Positions 1 through 6,914 of a stretch of DNA of 23,985 bases are shown here, piece by piece. The notes under the pieces are model-generated. The model searched no databases. It saw nothing but the letters and a program-made list of their open reading frames with translations, and was not told the DNA's origin. A program made the position numbers and the translations under genes. Location of the stretch: the NCBI GenBank assembly GCA_018268545.1, contig JAFDWI010000016.1, positions 1 to 23,985 on the forward strand, read 5' to 3'. Positions within the stretch are counted from its first letter, which is position 1, and each line of letters starts with the position of its first letter. Origin of the DNA: Actinomycetota bacterium. GTDB taxonomy: Bacteria > Actinomycetota > Acidimicrobiia > Acidimicrobiales > Iamiaceae.

Positions 1-1172
1 ATCACGACTCCGAAGGTGCCGTGTGCGGTGCGCAGGCGTGCCGGACCTTTCCCGACAACCGCGTCACGTTGGGTGAGCGCCGGTCCGGCAAACGGGGTGA
101 CCAGAGAGCGCAACGGCACGTACTCGCCGTAGGGGACCCGGTGGACCTTTTCGTACCGGTCACCGAAGGTCCCGTCGGGGTGGATGACGACCGAGAAGTT
201 CAAGAACCTCGTCGGGCCGGAATCCTCGACCACCCCGGCGATGACCGTCGCATTCTTGTCACGGGCAAGTGCCGACAGGTCGGTGCCGTGGCCGCTGTCG
301 GCGTCCGCGATGTCGCCGGAATCCAGGTCGACCACGTCTTCGGGCCACACGATCACATCGACGCGGCGCCTGATCGAATCCGACGCGTCGAGGTGACGTT
401 GGAAGACCTTGTCCATGTCGGTGAAGATCGCCCGCGTCCCTTGGGGGCCGCCGCCCTGGACCGCCGCGATCCGTACCGGGTGCGCGACATCGTGGCCGTG
501 GGGCGCCACCGAGGACAGCGCGGTGAGCGCGACCAAGGCGACCAGCGCGACGCCGCCGGCCACGCGGCCACGGGCCGAACCGACGATGAACGCTGCCAGG
601 ATCACCCCGACGGCGACGGTCGCGCCCGAGAGCAACTCGACACCGCCGAGGCGGGCGAGGTCCGCGAGTGGCCCGGTGACCTGGCCGATCGCGAGATCAG
701 AGATCGGCACCCCGCCGAAGGGCCAATGCCCCTTCCAGGCTTCGGCGACGACCCACGCTCCCGGGAGCGCGACGTGTCGCCCGCGGCCCGGCGGCACGAC
801 CGTGCCGACCGCTGCGAACATCGCGGCGAACGCGAAGATCGCGATCACGTAACCGGGGGCGCTGAGGTCCTTGATCCAGAACAGGCTGATACCGAACAAC
901 GTGAGGGCGACGAACCCCATTCGCCCCGCGCGGGACCCGCGTGAACGCCCACCGAGCAGCACGTCGAGCCCGGCGATCCCGACGAACGCGAGGGGCCACA
1001 CGCCCCACGGAGGGAGCGACCCGGCCAGGAGCGCGCCGACGGCGATGCACGCGAGTGCCACCGGTGCGCTCGGCATGGCACGGCGGAACCGGCGAGCGGC
1101 TCGACCGATCCGACCTCGCTCGGGTCGGGGCCGGTCCGGCGACTCCGGCGGGGCGTCGGTCTCCACGGCCAC
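1..1172 (-). CDS. lnt: Apolipoprotein N-acyltransferase, 3' end cut by window edge
   Basis: This enzyme transfers a third acyl chain from phospholipid to the N-terminal cysteine of lipoproteins at the outer face of the cytoplasmic membrane. About 390 residues are visible: a basic Pro/Arg-rich N-terminus, several hydrophobic segments (residues 35 to 205 or so), then the start of the nitrilase-like domain. VIVWPEDVV holds the catalytic Glu (about residue 278) and DRYEKVHRVPYGEYVP holds the catalytic Lys (about 342). The catalytic Cys of the GVVICYE motif should be the second codon beyond the window edge, so it is not seen. I chose the GTG at 1170-1172 because a TACCGT hexamer lies eight bases upstream; the GTG at 1164-1166 and the ATG at 1074-1076 are alternatives. 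No frame break is seen in the visible part. The gene is divergent from the helicase. The lipoprotein at 4218 is a plausible local substrate. Family assignment is firm; the start is uncertain. Confidence 0.93.
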   Translation of the reverse strand, partial: MAVETDAPPESPDRPRPERGRIGRAARRFRRAMPSAPVALACIAVGALLAGSLPPWGVWPLAFVGIAGLDVLLGGRSRGSRAGRMGFVALTLFGISLFWIKDLSAPGYVIAIFAFAAMFAAVGTVVPPGRGRHVALPGAWVVAEAWKGHWPFGGVPISDLAIGQVTGPLADLARLGGVELLSGATVAVGVILAAFIVGSARGRVAGGVALVALVALTALSSVAPHGHDVAHPVRIAAVQGGGPQGTRAIFTDMDKVFQRHLDASDSIRRRVDVIVWPEDVVDLDSGDIADADSGHGTDLSALARDKNATVIAGVVEDSGPTRFLNFSVVIHPDGTFGDRYEKVHRVPYGEYVPLRSLVTPFAGPALTQRDAVVGKGPARLRTAHGTFGVV

Positions 1173-1180
1173 GGGCTGCC

Positions 1181-1186
1181 ACGGTA
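1181..1186 (-). promoter_or_regulatory. Candidate -10 of lnt (leaderless type)
   Basis: TACCGT on the minus strand, followed by eight bases and then GTG. It matches the TANNNT pattern seen before several other genes here. No clear -35 is visible. It is inferred from position only. Confidence 0.35.
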
Positions 1187-1224
1187 CTCCGCGATGGCGG
1201 GTGCACCGACGTTCCCGGTGCCGG

Positions 1225-1230
1225 TAGAGT
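1225..1230 (+). promoter_or_regulatory. Candidate -10 of the helD-like gene
   Basis: TAGAGT lies 73 bases before the helicase ATG, so this gene would have a leader of about 65 bases. No good -35 is visible. The assignment is weak. Confidence 0.3.
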
Positions 1231-1244
1231 AGAGAACCCCCCGT

Positions 1245-1270
1245 TCGGCCGATCGACCCGATCCGGCCGA
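1245..1270 (+). promoter_or_regulatory. Imperfect dyad in the helD-like leader
   Basis: TCGGCCGATC (1245-1254) and GATCCGGCCGA (1260-1270) are inverted repeats around GACCC, apart from one extra C in the second arm. The dyad sits just downstream of the candidate -10, so it could be an operator or an RNA hairpin in the leader. It is not the published rifampicin-associated element as I remember it. Confidence 0.35.
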
Positions 1271-1303
1271 CGAGGCAAGCGGGAACCGCCACCGACGAGG
1301 GCC

Positions 1304-3430
1304 ATGTCGACCGATCCGGAACTCGAAGCCGAGCAGCGATACATCGACCGGGCATACCGGCTGCTCGACGATGCCCGACGTTCCGCGAACCGGCTCAAGA
1401 CGATGGTCGAGGTCGGCGCCGGTGGCACGAACCAGGCTCGATTCGAACGCGACGTCATCTATTCGACGGTGGATGATCGCCTCGCCGACCTCGACGTGGG
1501 TGACGCCTCGCTGGTGTTCGGCCGGATCGACCTGGCCGAGGAGCGTTCCACGGACCCGTCGCGCTTCTACATCGGACGACTCCCGGTGTCCGACGAGTCC
1601 CATGACGCGGTCGTCGTCGACTGGCGGGCACCGATCGCCGAGCCGTTCTACCGGGCGACCGGCCCGAATCCCATGGGGCTGGAACGGCGTCGCCACTTCG
1701 CCAGCCGTGGTCGGACGTTGCTCGACATCGACGACGAGACCTTCGGGTCCGCGACCCCGAACACCTCGACGGTGAGCGGTCGCCGAGCGCTCGTCGCGGC
1801 GCTCGAAGCCGGTCGGACCGGCCGCCTCGGCGACGTCGTCGGCACGATCCAGGCCGAGCAGGACCAGGTGATCCGTGCCCCGATGCCCGGTGTGCTCGTC
1901 GTCCAGGGCGGCCCGGGGACGGGCAAGACCGTCGTCGCGCTGCATCGTGCCGCCTACCTGCTCTACACCCACCGGTTCCCGCTCGAAGGTCAAGGCGTCC
2001 TGGTCGTCGGCCCCAATCGCCTGTTCCTCGCCTACATCGAACAGGTGCTTCCCTCGCTCGGTGAAGCCGGCGTGCACCTGGCCGTACCGGCGGATCTGAT
2101 CGATCCGGTGTCGGTCCGTGGTGACGACCCGGACCACGTGGCGCGCATCAAGGGCGACCCGGCGATGGCCACGTTCGTCCGGAATGCGGTCCGGGATCGT
2201 CGTCGCCCGCTCCGTCGGCGGTTGACGGTTCCCTTCGGACTCGGGCACCTCGAACTCGCTGTCGACGCCTCGGCGTCGATCGTCGCCGAGGCGGCCCGTC
2301 GGTTCCGTAGACACAATCCGGCCCGACGGTTCGTCGAGGACGCCGTGTTCGCCGCGTTGGCGGCGTCGTCCCGTACCCCGATCTCGGGCGAGGCCGTCGC
2401 CGATCGACTCCGCAACGACGCGACCGTGCGCGCCGCGTTGGAATGGATGTGGCCGGTCCTCACGCCGGCGGAACTCCTGCACGAGCTGTTCGGGTCACGC
2501 GCGTTGCTGCGGCGCGCCGCTCGCGGTGCGTTCGACCGGGACGCGGCCGAGCACCTGTACCGGCCGTGGTCCGGCCATGTGCGTGATGTGGTCTGGACCC
2601 GCCAGGACGTCGCATTGTTGGACGAAGCGTCGGTGCACCTCGGCGTCCTTCCCGGCCGTGCCGGAAAGCTCCGCGCGGATGGGACCCCCGAAGGTGAGAT
2701 CCGCACCTGGGGTCACATCGTCGTCGACGAAGCCCAGGACCTGTCGCCCATGCAGCTGCGGATGCTCGAGCGACGATCGCTCGGCGGGTCGATGACCATC
2801 GTGGGCGACATCGCCCAGGCGACGAGCGCATGGGGTGCGCGTGATTGGTTCGAGGTCCTCGACCATCTGCCCGACCGGCGTGGGGCGCGGGTCACCGAAC
2901 TGACGATCGGCTACCGCATCCCGGCGCCGCTGATGGCACCGGCCGCGAAGATCCTCGCCCGGATCGCGCCCGAGTTGTCACCGCCGATCGCGGTGCGCAC
3001 CGAAGGTACTCAACCGGCGTTCACGAGTACCGCCGACACCGACTTCGGTCCGACGCTCGCCAAGGTCGTGCGCGACGAGGTCGCTGTGGTCGGGCGGGGC
3101 AACGTCGCGGTGATCGTGCCCGAGTCGCTCGTCGAGATGGCCGACCGAGCCCTCGACGATGCGCGGATCGAGCACGGCGCTGCAACGACGAACGGGTTGG
3201 AACAGCAGGTCACGATCGTACCGGTGCGCTTCGTCAAGGGACTCGAGGTCGACGCGGCGGTGGTCGCCGAGCCGCAGGCGATCATCGACACCGAGCCGAG
3301 GGGTCTGCATTCGCTGTATGTCGCCTTCACCCGGGCGACCAAACGCCTGCACGTCGTGTACACGGGGGAGTTGCCCGAGGTGCTTGCCGACACGGCCGCC
3401 CGGTCGGGGGGTGCCGCGTCAGGCGGGTGA
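1304..3430 (+). CDS. helD: HelD-type UvrD-like helicase/ATPase (RNA polymerase recycling)
   Basis: A 708-residue superfamily 1 ATPase of the actinobacterial HelD/HelR group. Relatives bind RNA polymerase, push arms into its channels and release stalled complexes; HelR members also displace rifampicin. The N-terminus (residues 3-40) is a charged helix that fits the secondary-channel arm. It is followed by the group's typical FYIGRLPVSDE and VVVDWRAPIAEPFYRA segments. Walker A is GGPGTGKT near residue 203, Walker B is VVDEAQD near 473, and GDIAQATSAWG and the C-terminal YVAFTRATKRL motif follow. The ATG at 1304 was chosen because homology begins right after it; an AGGG lies close upstream, which is a weak ribosome site. 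Its last 12 bases overlap the convergent regulator. Family is sure; a role in rifampicin tolerance is not shown here. Confidence 0.9.
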   Translation: MSTDPELEAEQRYIDRAYRLLDDARRSANRLKTMVEVGAGGTNQARFERDVIYSTVDDRLADLDVGDASLVFGRIDLAEERSTDPSRFYIGRLPVSDESHDAVVVDWRAPIAEPFYRATGPNPMGLERRRHFASRGRTLLDIDDETFGSATPNTSTVSGRRALVAALEAGRTGRLGDVVGTIQAEQDQVIRAPMPGVLVVQGGPGTGKTVVALHRAAYLLYTHRFPLEGQGVLVVGPNRLFLAYIEQVLPSLGEAGVHLAVPADLIDPVSVRGDDPDHVARIKGDPAMATFVRNAVRDRRRPLRRRLTVPFGLGHLELAVDASASIVAEAARRFRRHNPARRFVEDAVFAALAASSRTPISGEAVADRLRNDATVRAALEWMWPVLTPAELLHELFGSRALLRRAARGAFDRDAAEHLYRPWSGHVRDVVWTRQDVALLDEASVHLGVLPGRAGKLRADGTPEGEIRTWGHIVVDEAQDLSPMQLRMLERRSLGGSMTIVGDIAQATSAWGARDWFEVLDHLPDRRGARVTELTIGYRIPAPLMAPAAKILARIAPELSPPIAVRTEGTQPAFTSTADTDFGPTLAKVVRDEVAVVGRGNVAVIVPESLVEMADRALDDARIEHGAATTNGLEQQVTIVPVRFVKGLEVDAAVVAEPQAIIDTEPRGLHSLYVAFTRATKRLHVVYTGELPEVLADTAARSGGAASGG

Positions 3431-4102
3431 CGCGTCGGCGGTGACGAGGATCCGTTCGCTCACGAAACTCGACACACCCACGTGGCGCCCGTCGACCTCG
3501 ACGGTCGTCGTGCCGTCGGGCGACACCATCGTGAGTGTGCCCGCGTTGTCGGGAAGCAGACGTGCCGCTTCGAGAAAGTCGAGGATGCCCGGGGCGAACT
3601 CGAGCTCTTCGGGGACCCGGGCGATGACGAATCGGTCTCCCGCTTCGAGTTCCGACAACGTCCGCATCTCGGGCGCGACGTAGCCGGCACCGGGGATCGG
3701 ATTCCCGTGCGGGCAGGTGGTGGGGTTCCCGAGGACCCGGGTGATCGCCGCTTCCACCGAATCGGAGATCACGTGCTCCCACTTGCCCGCTTCCTTGTGT
3801 GCGTCGGCCCACGACAGCTCGAGGATGTCGGTCAGGAACCGTTCGGCGAGGCGATGACGGCGCACCACCTGTTCGGCCAGACGGCGCCCGTCGTCGGTCA
3901 ACTGGATGCGGCCGCGGTCCACGGTGGCGAGGCCCTGCTCGGTCAGCCGGTGCACCATCTCGGACACCGCCGGACGCGACACGTCGAGGCGTTCGGCGAT
4001 CCGTGCCTGGATCACGTCGACGTCGTCTTCACGCAGCTCGTAGATGGTTTCGCAGTACTCCTCGAAGGCGGGGTGGTACTCCGGTGCCTGGTAGATCGCC
4101 AC
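3419..4102 (-). CDS. DtxR/MntR-family metal-dependent transcriptional regulator
   Basis: A 227-residue DtxR-fold repressor: winged helix (residues 12-75, recognition helix around SRPAVSEMVHRLTEQGL), dimerisation domain (78-145) and a C-terminal SH3/FeoA-like domain (150-222). By hand alignment to DtxR the ancillary-site residues are kept (His83, Glu87, His102). In the primary site Met10 becomes Glu15 and Cys102 becomes Gly106, while Glu109 and His110 remain. The metal is therefore not predictable as iron, and a manganese or relaxed specificity is possible. The segment PTTCPHGNPIPG is shared by a relative-rich subgroup of actinobacterial DtxR proteins. The start is GTG, six bases after TAGGAT. 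It is divergent from a copper-binding lipoprotein and overlaps the helicase 3' end by 12 bases. No DtxR-like operator of good quality is seen. Confidence 0.9.
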   Translation of the reverse strand: MAIYQAPEYHPAFEEYCETIYELREDDVDVIQARIAERLDVSRPAVSEMVHRLTEQGLATVDRGRIQLTDDGRRLAEQVVRRHRLAERFLTDILELSWADAHKEAGKWEHVISDSVEAAITRVLGNPTTCPHGNPIPGAGYVAPEMRTLSELEAGDRFVIARVPEELEFAPGILDFLEAARLLPDNAGTLTMVSPDGTTTVEVDGRHVGVSSFVSERILVTADASPA

Positions 4103-4108
4103 GGCGAC

Positions 4109-4114
4109 ATCCTA
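4109..4114 (-). promoter_or_regulatory. Candidate leaderless -10 of the DtxR-family gene
   Basis: TAGGAT on the minus strand, then six bases, then the GTG start, with no Shine-Dalgarno sequence. The same TAGGAT-N6-GTG layout precedes vapB. Confidence 0.5.
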
Positions 4115-4204
4115 AGGCGGCGAGCACCGATCCGGCTCGGAGTGAAATCCGACACACTCACAGAATGATGGCTTAGGTCACTGTGCGATCGAGTTCCGGG
4201 TCGT

Positions 4205-4210
4205 TACGGT
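4205..4210 (+). promoter_or_regulatory. Candidate leaderless -10 of the cupredoxin gene
   Basis: TACGGT, then seven bases, then GTG at 4218, with no ribosome binding site. The sulfatase gene has the identical TACGGT-N7-GTG arrangement. Confidence 0.5.
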
Positions 4211-4217
4211 TGCCGCT

Positions 4218-4733
4218 GTGACAGAAGAATCCTCAACCTCAGAAAAAATCGAATCCACTCATCGCTCGTTGACCCGCCGCGTGCTCGGCGTGGCGGCCGG
4301 CCTGTCGCTCGTCGTCGCGATCGGCGCCGGGTGTTCCTCCAGTGGGAGCTCCACCGCATCGAAGGGATCCGACACGACCGCCGCAGCATCGGGCTCGGGC
4401 TCAGCTTCGGGTTCGGGTGGCTCGGCGAGTGGCTGCACGGACGCTACGAACGGCGAAGTCAAGGTCGTCACGAAGAACTTCGACTTCAACCCGACCTGTA
4501 TCACCGTGACCGGCAACCGACTCAAGGTCACCTACGACAACCAGGAGGCCGGTGTGAAGCACAACATCGACTTCAAGGACCTCAAGTCGTCCAGTGGCGC
4601 CGCGAAGACCGACCTCAAGGCCGGTCCGGACACCGAGACGGTGACCTTGGTCGACCTCAAGCCCGGAACGTACACCTACGTGTGCGACATCCACGCCAAC
4701 ATGAAGGGCACCTTGACCGTCAAGGCCTCGTGA
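4218..4733 (+). CDS. Cupredoxin (plastocyanin/azurin-like) lipoprotein
   Basis: A 171-residue exported type I copper protein. A charged N-region with twin Arg (TRRVLG) leads into a hydrophobic stretch and a lipobox-like IGAGC ending at Cys39, so it is probably lipidated. A Ser/Gly/Ala linker (about 40-71) leads to a single cupredoxin domain. The four type I copper ligands are visible: His in VKHNIDF, then Cys, His and Met in YVCDIHANMKG. A second cysteine pair (Cys in SGCTDA and in NPTCITV) could form a disulfide. It would carry electrons or bind copper outside the membrane. Its partner is unknown; no oxidase lies nearby. The GTG start has no ribosome site but sits seven bases after TACGGT. 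A strong terminator follows. The fold is confident; the physiological role is not known. Confidence 0.9.
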   Translation: MTEESSTSEKIESTHRSLTRRVLGVAAGLSLVVAIGAGCSSSGSSTASKGSDTTAAASGSGSASGSGGSASGCTDATNGEVKVVTKNFDFNPTCITVTGNRLKVTYDNQEAGVKHNIDFKDLKSSSGAAKTDLKAGPDTETVTLVDLKPGTYTYVCDIHANMKGTLTVKAS

Positions 4734-4757
4734 CCTGACGCTCCGTTTCCACGCGAC

Positions 4758-4789
4758 GAGGCCCGGCCCCTTGGTGGGGGTCGGGCCTC
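4758..4789. terminator. Bidirectional terminator hairpin
   Basis: GAGGCCCG (4758-4765) pairs with CGGGCCTC (4782-4789), and the inner GCCCC pairs with GGGGT, giving a 13-bp stem around a six-base loop. It lies between the convergent cupredoxin and peroxiredoxin genes. The T tract is poor on both sides, as is common in GC-rich actinobacteria. Confidence 0.75.
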
Positions 4790-4812
4790 TTACGTGGTGG
4801 TGCTCGAAGCGA

Positions 4813-5442
4813 TCAGCCGGGTTGCGACACGAAGCGCAGGTAGTCCTTCTTCTTGTCGAGCGGACCGAACTTCGCTTCGGCCTCTTCGTCGCTGAAGGTC
4901 GGAGCGGCGATGACGTGCTCGCCCGGCTTCCAGTCCGACGGCGTCGAGACGCTGTGGTTCGCGGTGAGCTGGATCGAGTCGATCGCGCGGAGGATCTCCT
5001 GCCAGTTACGACCGGTGGAGGCCGGGTACGTGAGCGTCAGCTTGACGGTGTTGTCCGGGGCGATCACGAATACGGTGCGCACGGTGAGCGTGGCGAGTTC
5101 GTTCGGGTGGATCATGTCGAACGCTTCGGCGATCTTGTGGTCCGGGTCGGCGAGCAGCGGGAAGCTCAGCGCGTTGCCGGTGACGTCCTCGATGTCCTGT
5201 GCCCAGCCCTGGTGGCTGTCGAGCGGGTCGACGGAGATGCCGATGATCTTGACGCCGCGCTTGTCGAATTCGGGCTTGAGGCCGGCGACGGCGCCGAGTT
5301 CGGTCGTGCACACCGGCGTGAAGTCCTTGGGGTGGCTGAACAGCAGGACCCAGCTGTCGCCCTTCCAGTCGTAGAAGTCGATGTGGCCGTCGGTGCTCTC
5401 GGCGGAGAAGTTCGGAGCCTTGTCGCCCAGTCGGATTGCCAT
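4813..5442 (-). CDS. 1-Cys peroxiredoxin (Prx6-type)
   Basis: A 209-residue thiol peroxidase that reduces hydrogen peroxide and organic hydroperoxides in the cytosol. The peroxidatic motif is DFTPVCTTELG with Cys45; there is no other cysteine in the protein, so resolution must come from an external thiol. Thr42 and the Arg in TVRTVFVI complete the active site. The C-terminal region after residue 155 (including PSDWKPGEHVIAAP and the terminal DYLRFVSQPG) is the longer extension typical of Prx6-type enzymes. The ATG is preceded by AAGAGG at ribosome-site distance, unlike the leaderless genes nearby. Upstream is a good promoter (TTGCAA, 17 bases, CATACT) lying within a palindrome, so redox-dependent repression is likely. 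The gene follows the metal transporter on the same strand but has its own promoter. Confidence 0.95.
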   Translation of the reverse strand: MAIRLGDKAPNFSAESTDGHIDFYDWKGDSWVLLFSHPKDFTPVCTTELGAVAGLKPEFDKRGVKIIGISVDPLDSHQGWAQDIEDVTGNALSFPLLADPDHKIAEAFDMIHPNELATLTVRTVFVIAPDNTVKLTLTYPASTGRNWQEILRAIDSIQLTANHSVSTPSDWKPGEHVIAAPTFSDEEAEAKFGPLDKKKDYLRFVSQPG

Positions 5443-5471
5443 TTGGTGTGCCTCTTGTCGTTGGTTGTGGT

Positions 5472-5523
5472 TTCGGAAGATGAATTCCCGACCAAGTATG
5501 TCGGGAATTCACCGAAGTTGCAA
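5472..5523 (-). promoter_or_regulatory. Peroxiredoxin promoter with palindromic operator
   Basis: On the minus strand -35 TTGCAA (5518-5523), a 17-base spacer and -10 CATACT (5495-5500). A perfect palindrome with 12-base arms, TGAATTCCCGAC (5481-5492) and GTCGGGAATTCA (5500-5511), spans the -10. Outer TTCGG (5472-5476) and CCGAA (5512-5516) extend it past a four-base bulge. A repressor here would block the promoter. The CCCGAC-N7-GTCGGG core is reminiscent of Rrf2-family sites, but that is a guess. Confidence 0.75.
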
Positions 5524-5533
5524 ACGGCGCCCG

Positions 5534-6508
5534 TCAGGCTCGCCGGTCCGACCTACTTCCAGTGGTTCCCGGTACGGTCGCCGTGGCGGGGTCTCGTTTG
5601 ACGTCGGGTTCGATGAACAGCAGCCGGGCAGCGGGTTCCGCCTCGCGGACGTGACGTTCGACCCGGTCGATCGCGTGGCTCAGCTCCACATAGCTCAGCT
5701 CGTGGTCGAACTCGACCTTTGCGGCGACGAGGAGGTCGTCGGGCCCCAGGTGTTCGGTGCGCAGGTGGATCACGTCGAGCACGTCGTCGCACCCCAGCAG
5801 GGCTGCTCGGATCGCGTCGCGCCTCGCCGGGCTGGCGGCCTCACCGATCAACAGCGACTTCATCTCGATCGCCAAGATGGTCGCCACGCACAGCAGCAGT
5901 GCGCCGATCACGAGCGTTCCGATGCCGTCCCAGATCGGGGCGCCCGTGAAATGCGCGAGGCTGAGCGCGACGAGCGCGACGACCAGACCGCACATGGCCG
6001 CGGAGTCCTCGAGCAGGACGACGGGCACCTCGGGTGACTTGGAGCGTCGGATGAACTGCCAGATCTTCACGTCGGCGTCGCCGCCGATCGCCTTGGCTTC
6101 GCCGAAGGCCGTGCGGAAACTCAACCCTTCGAGCACGATCGCCACGACGAGGATCGCCACGGCGACACCGACATCGGTGACCTCATGGGGGTGGCGGACC
6201 TTGTTGATGCCTTCGACGAACGCGAACGCCCCACCCATCGTGAACAGCACCACGGCGACGACGAACGCCCAGAAATACCGTTCGCGGCTGTACCCGAAGG
6301 GGTGGCTCGCGTCGGCGACCCGTTGCGCCTTGCGCCCGCCGAGCAGGAGCAGCGCCTGGTTGGCCGTGTCGGCGACCGAGTGGATCGCCTCGGCGAGCAT
6401 CGACCCGGATCCGGTCACGGCAAAGCCGACGAACTTGGCGATCGCGATCCCGAGGTTCGCGCCGAACGCCGCGAGGATCGCCTTGGTGCCGTGGGATTCC
6501 GAGGACAC
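5534..6508 (-). CDS. Cation diffusion facilitator transporter (SLC30A9-like)
   Basis: A 324-residue inner-membrane divalent-cation/proton antiporter. Six membrane segments are expected between residues 8 and 215. The transport-site motif in TM2 is HSVAD (EAIHSVADTANQ), and the TM5 partner is EDSAAMCGL, where the usual HxxxD is replaced by ExxxD or similar; this, with a long insert between TM2 and TM3 (SHPFGYSRERYFWAFV), marks the SLC30A9/ZnT9-like subgroup. The C-terminal cytoplasmic domain (220-305) is the ferredoxin-like CDF dimer domain. The start is GTG with GGAG six bases upstream. Likely metals are zinc, manganese or iron; the sequence does not decide. The nearby DtxR-type regulator is a tempting link but no shared operator is seen. 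Confidence 0.92.
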   Translation of the reverse strand: MSSESHGTKAILAAFGANLGIAIAKFVGFAVTGSGSMLAEAIHSVADTANQALLLLGGRKAQRVADASHPFGYSRERYFWAFVVAVVLFTMGGAFAFVEGINKVRHPHEVTDVGVAVAILVVAIVLEGLSFRTAFGEAKAIGGDADVKIWQFIRRSKSPEVPVVLLEDSAAMCGLVVALVALSLAHFTGAPIWDGIGTLVIGALLLCVATILAIEMKSLLIGEAASPARRDAIRAALLGCDDVLDVIHLRTEHLGPDDLLVAAKVEFDHELSYVELSHAIDRVERHVREAEPAARLLFIEPDVKRDPATATVPGTTGSRSDRRA

Positions 6509-6541
6509 AGAATGCTCCGGGGATGGCGGGCAGACGCCGAA

Positions 6542-6547
6542 AACCTA
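6542..6547 (-). promoter_or_regulatory. Candidate -10 of the CDF transporter gene
   Basis: TAGGTT on the minus strand, placing the transcript start about 27 bases before the GTG, which is enough to include the GGAG ribosome site. No -35 was recognised. Confidence 0.3.
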
Positions 6548-6853
6548 CTTGCTCACGGGCGCCGCGCTTCGCTGCGGGTCGGGGCGCGCCCGCGATTTCG
6601 TCGCGTGGGTCCCGGAGCGAGGCTGCAGCGGGCCGGACGGAACCACTTCCCGACGCGTGAGTGATCCCGCAGACTGAGGCTTTGAGCTCCGGGCATGGTG
6701 GGCTCCGACGGGCCGGCTTGGTGCGACACCGCCCGGTACGGGAGTTGCGGCGTACCACGCCGACGCACCTCGGGCAGGGCTCGGCCCACTCGGGCGGAAG
6801 ATTCCCGGCGGGTCCGGTGGCGACCGCGCAATCTTGTGGGCCTTGCAGCGGTC

Positions 6854-6877
6854 GCGACCGGCGCCAGAGCCGGTCGC
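6854..6877. promoter_or_regulatory. Perfect 9-bp inverted repeat upstream of mntA
   Basis: GCGACCGGC (6854-6862) and GCCGGTCGC (6869-6877) surround the loop GCCAGA. It ends 24 bases before the candidate mntA -10, over the place where the -35 would fall. It could be an operator of the toxin-antitoxin pair or a terminator remnant; there is no T tract. Confidence 0.5.
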
Positions 6878-6901
6878 ATGATGGTGCGTACGCACGGCAT
6901 C

Positions 6902-6907
6902 TAATAT
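6902..6907 (+). promoter_or_regulatory. Candidate leaderless -10 of mntA
   Basis: TAATAT, five of six bases matching the consensus, seven bases before the ATG, with no ribosome binding site. This is the strongest -10 of the leaderless set. Confidence 0.6.
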
Positions 6908-6914
6908 CGGTGTC

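Larger units (their letters stand above)
6509..6901. other. Gene-poor intergenic stretch before the mntA-hepT pair
   Basis: About 390 bases with no convincing gene. Open frames on both strands read as low-quality Arg/Pro/Ser-rich translations with no recognisable motif. Visible structure: the transporter promoter at the left end, a small dyad CGGCGT-ACC-ACGCCG near 6750 and a stronger hairpin at 6854-6877. It may be the decayed edge of the adjoining toxin-antitoxin islet, but no homology supports this. Confidence 0.5.

Noticed and set aside
845..2482. Long open frame antisense to the helicase, and similar long frames antisense to sulfatase, tldD/tldE and the GT39 gene
   Set aside because: Translations are Arg/Gly/Asp-rich with no motifs, and the opposite strand encodes clear protein families. 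High GC content makes such frames common.
4111..4177. CCTAAG (4111-4116) and CTTAGG (4172-4177) as a pair of DtxR operator half-sites
   Set aside because: Only six bases match, the spacing is about 55 bases, and one copy overlaps the -10 hexamer, which explains its sequence.
6509..6901. Possible small genes in the gene-poor stretch
   Set aside because: Several frames are open, but composition is Arg/Pro/Ser-rich and no start has both a ribosome site and a plausible protein.
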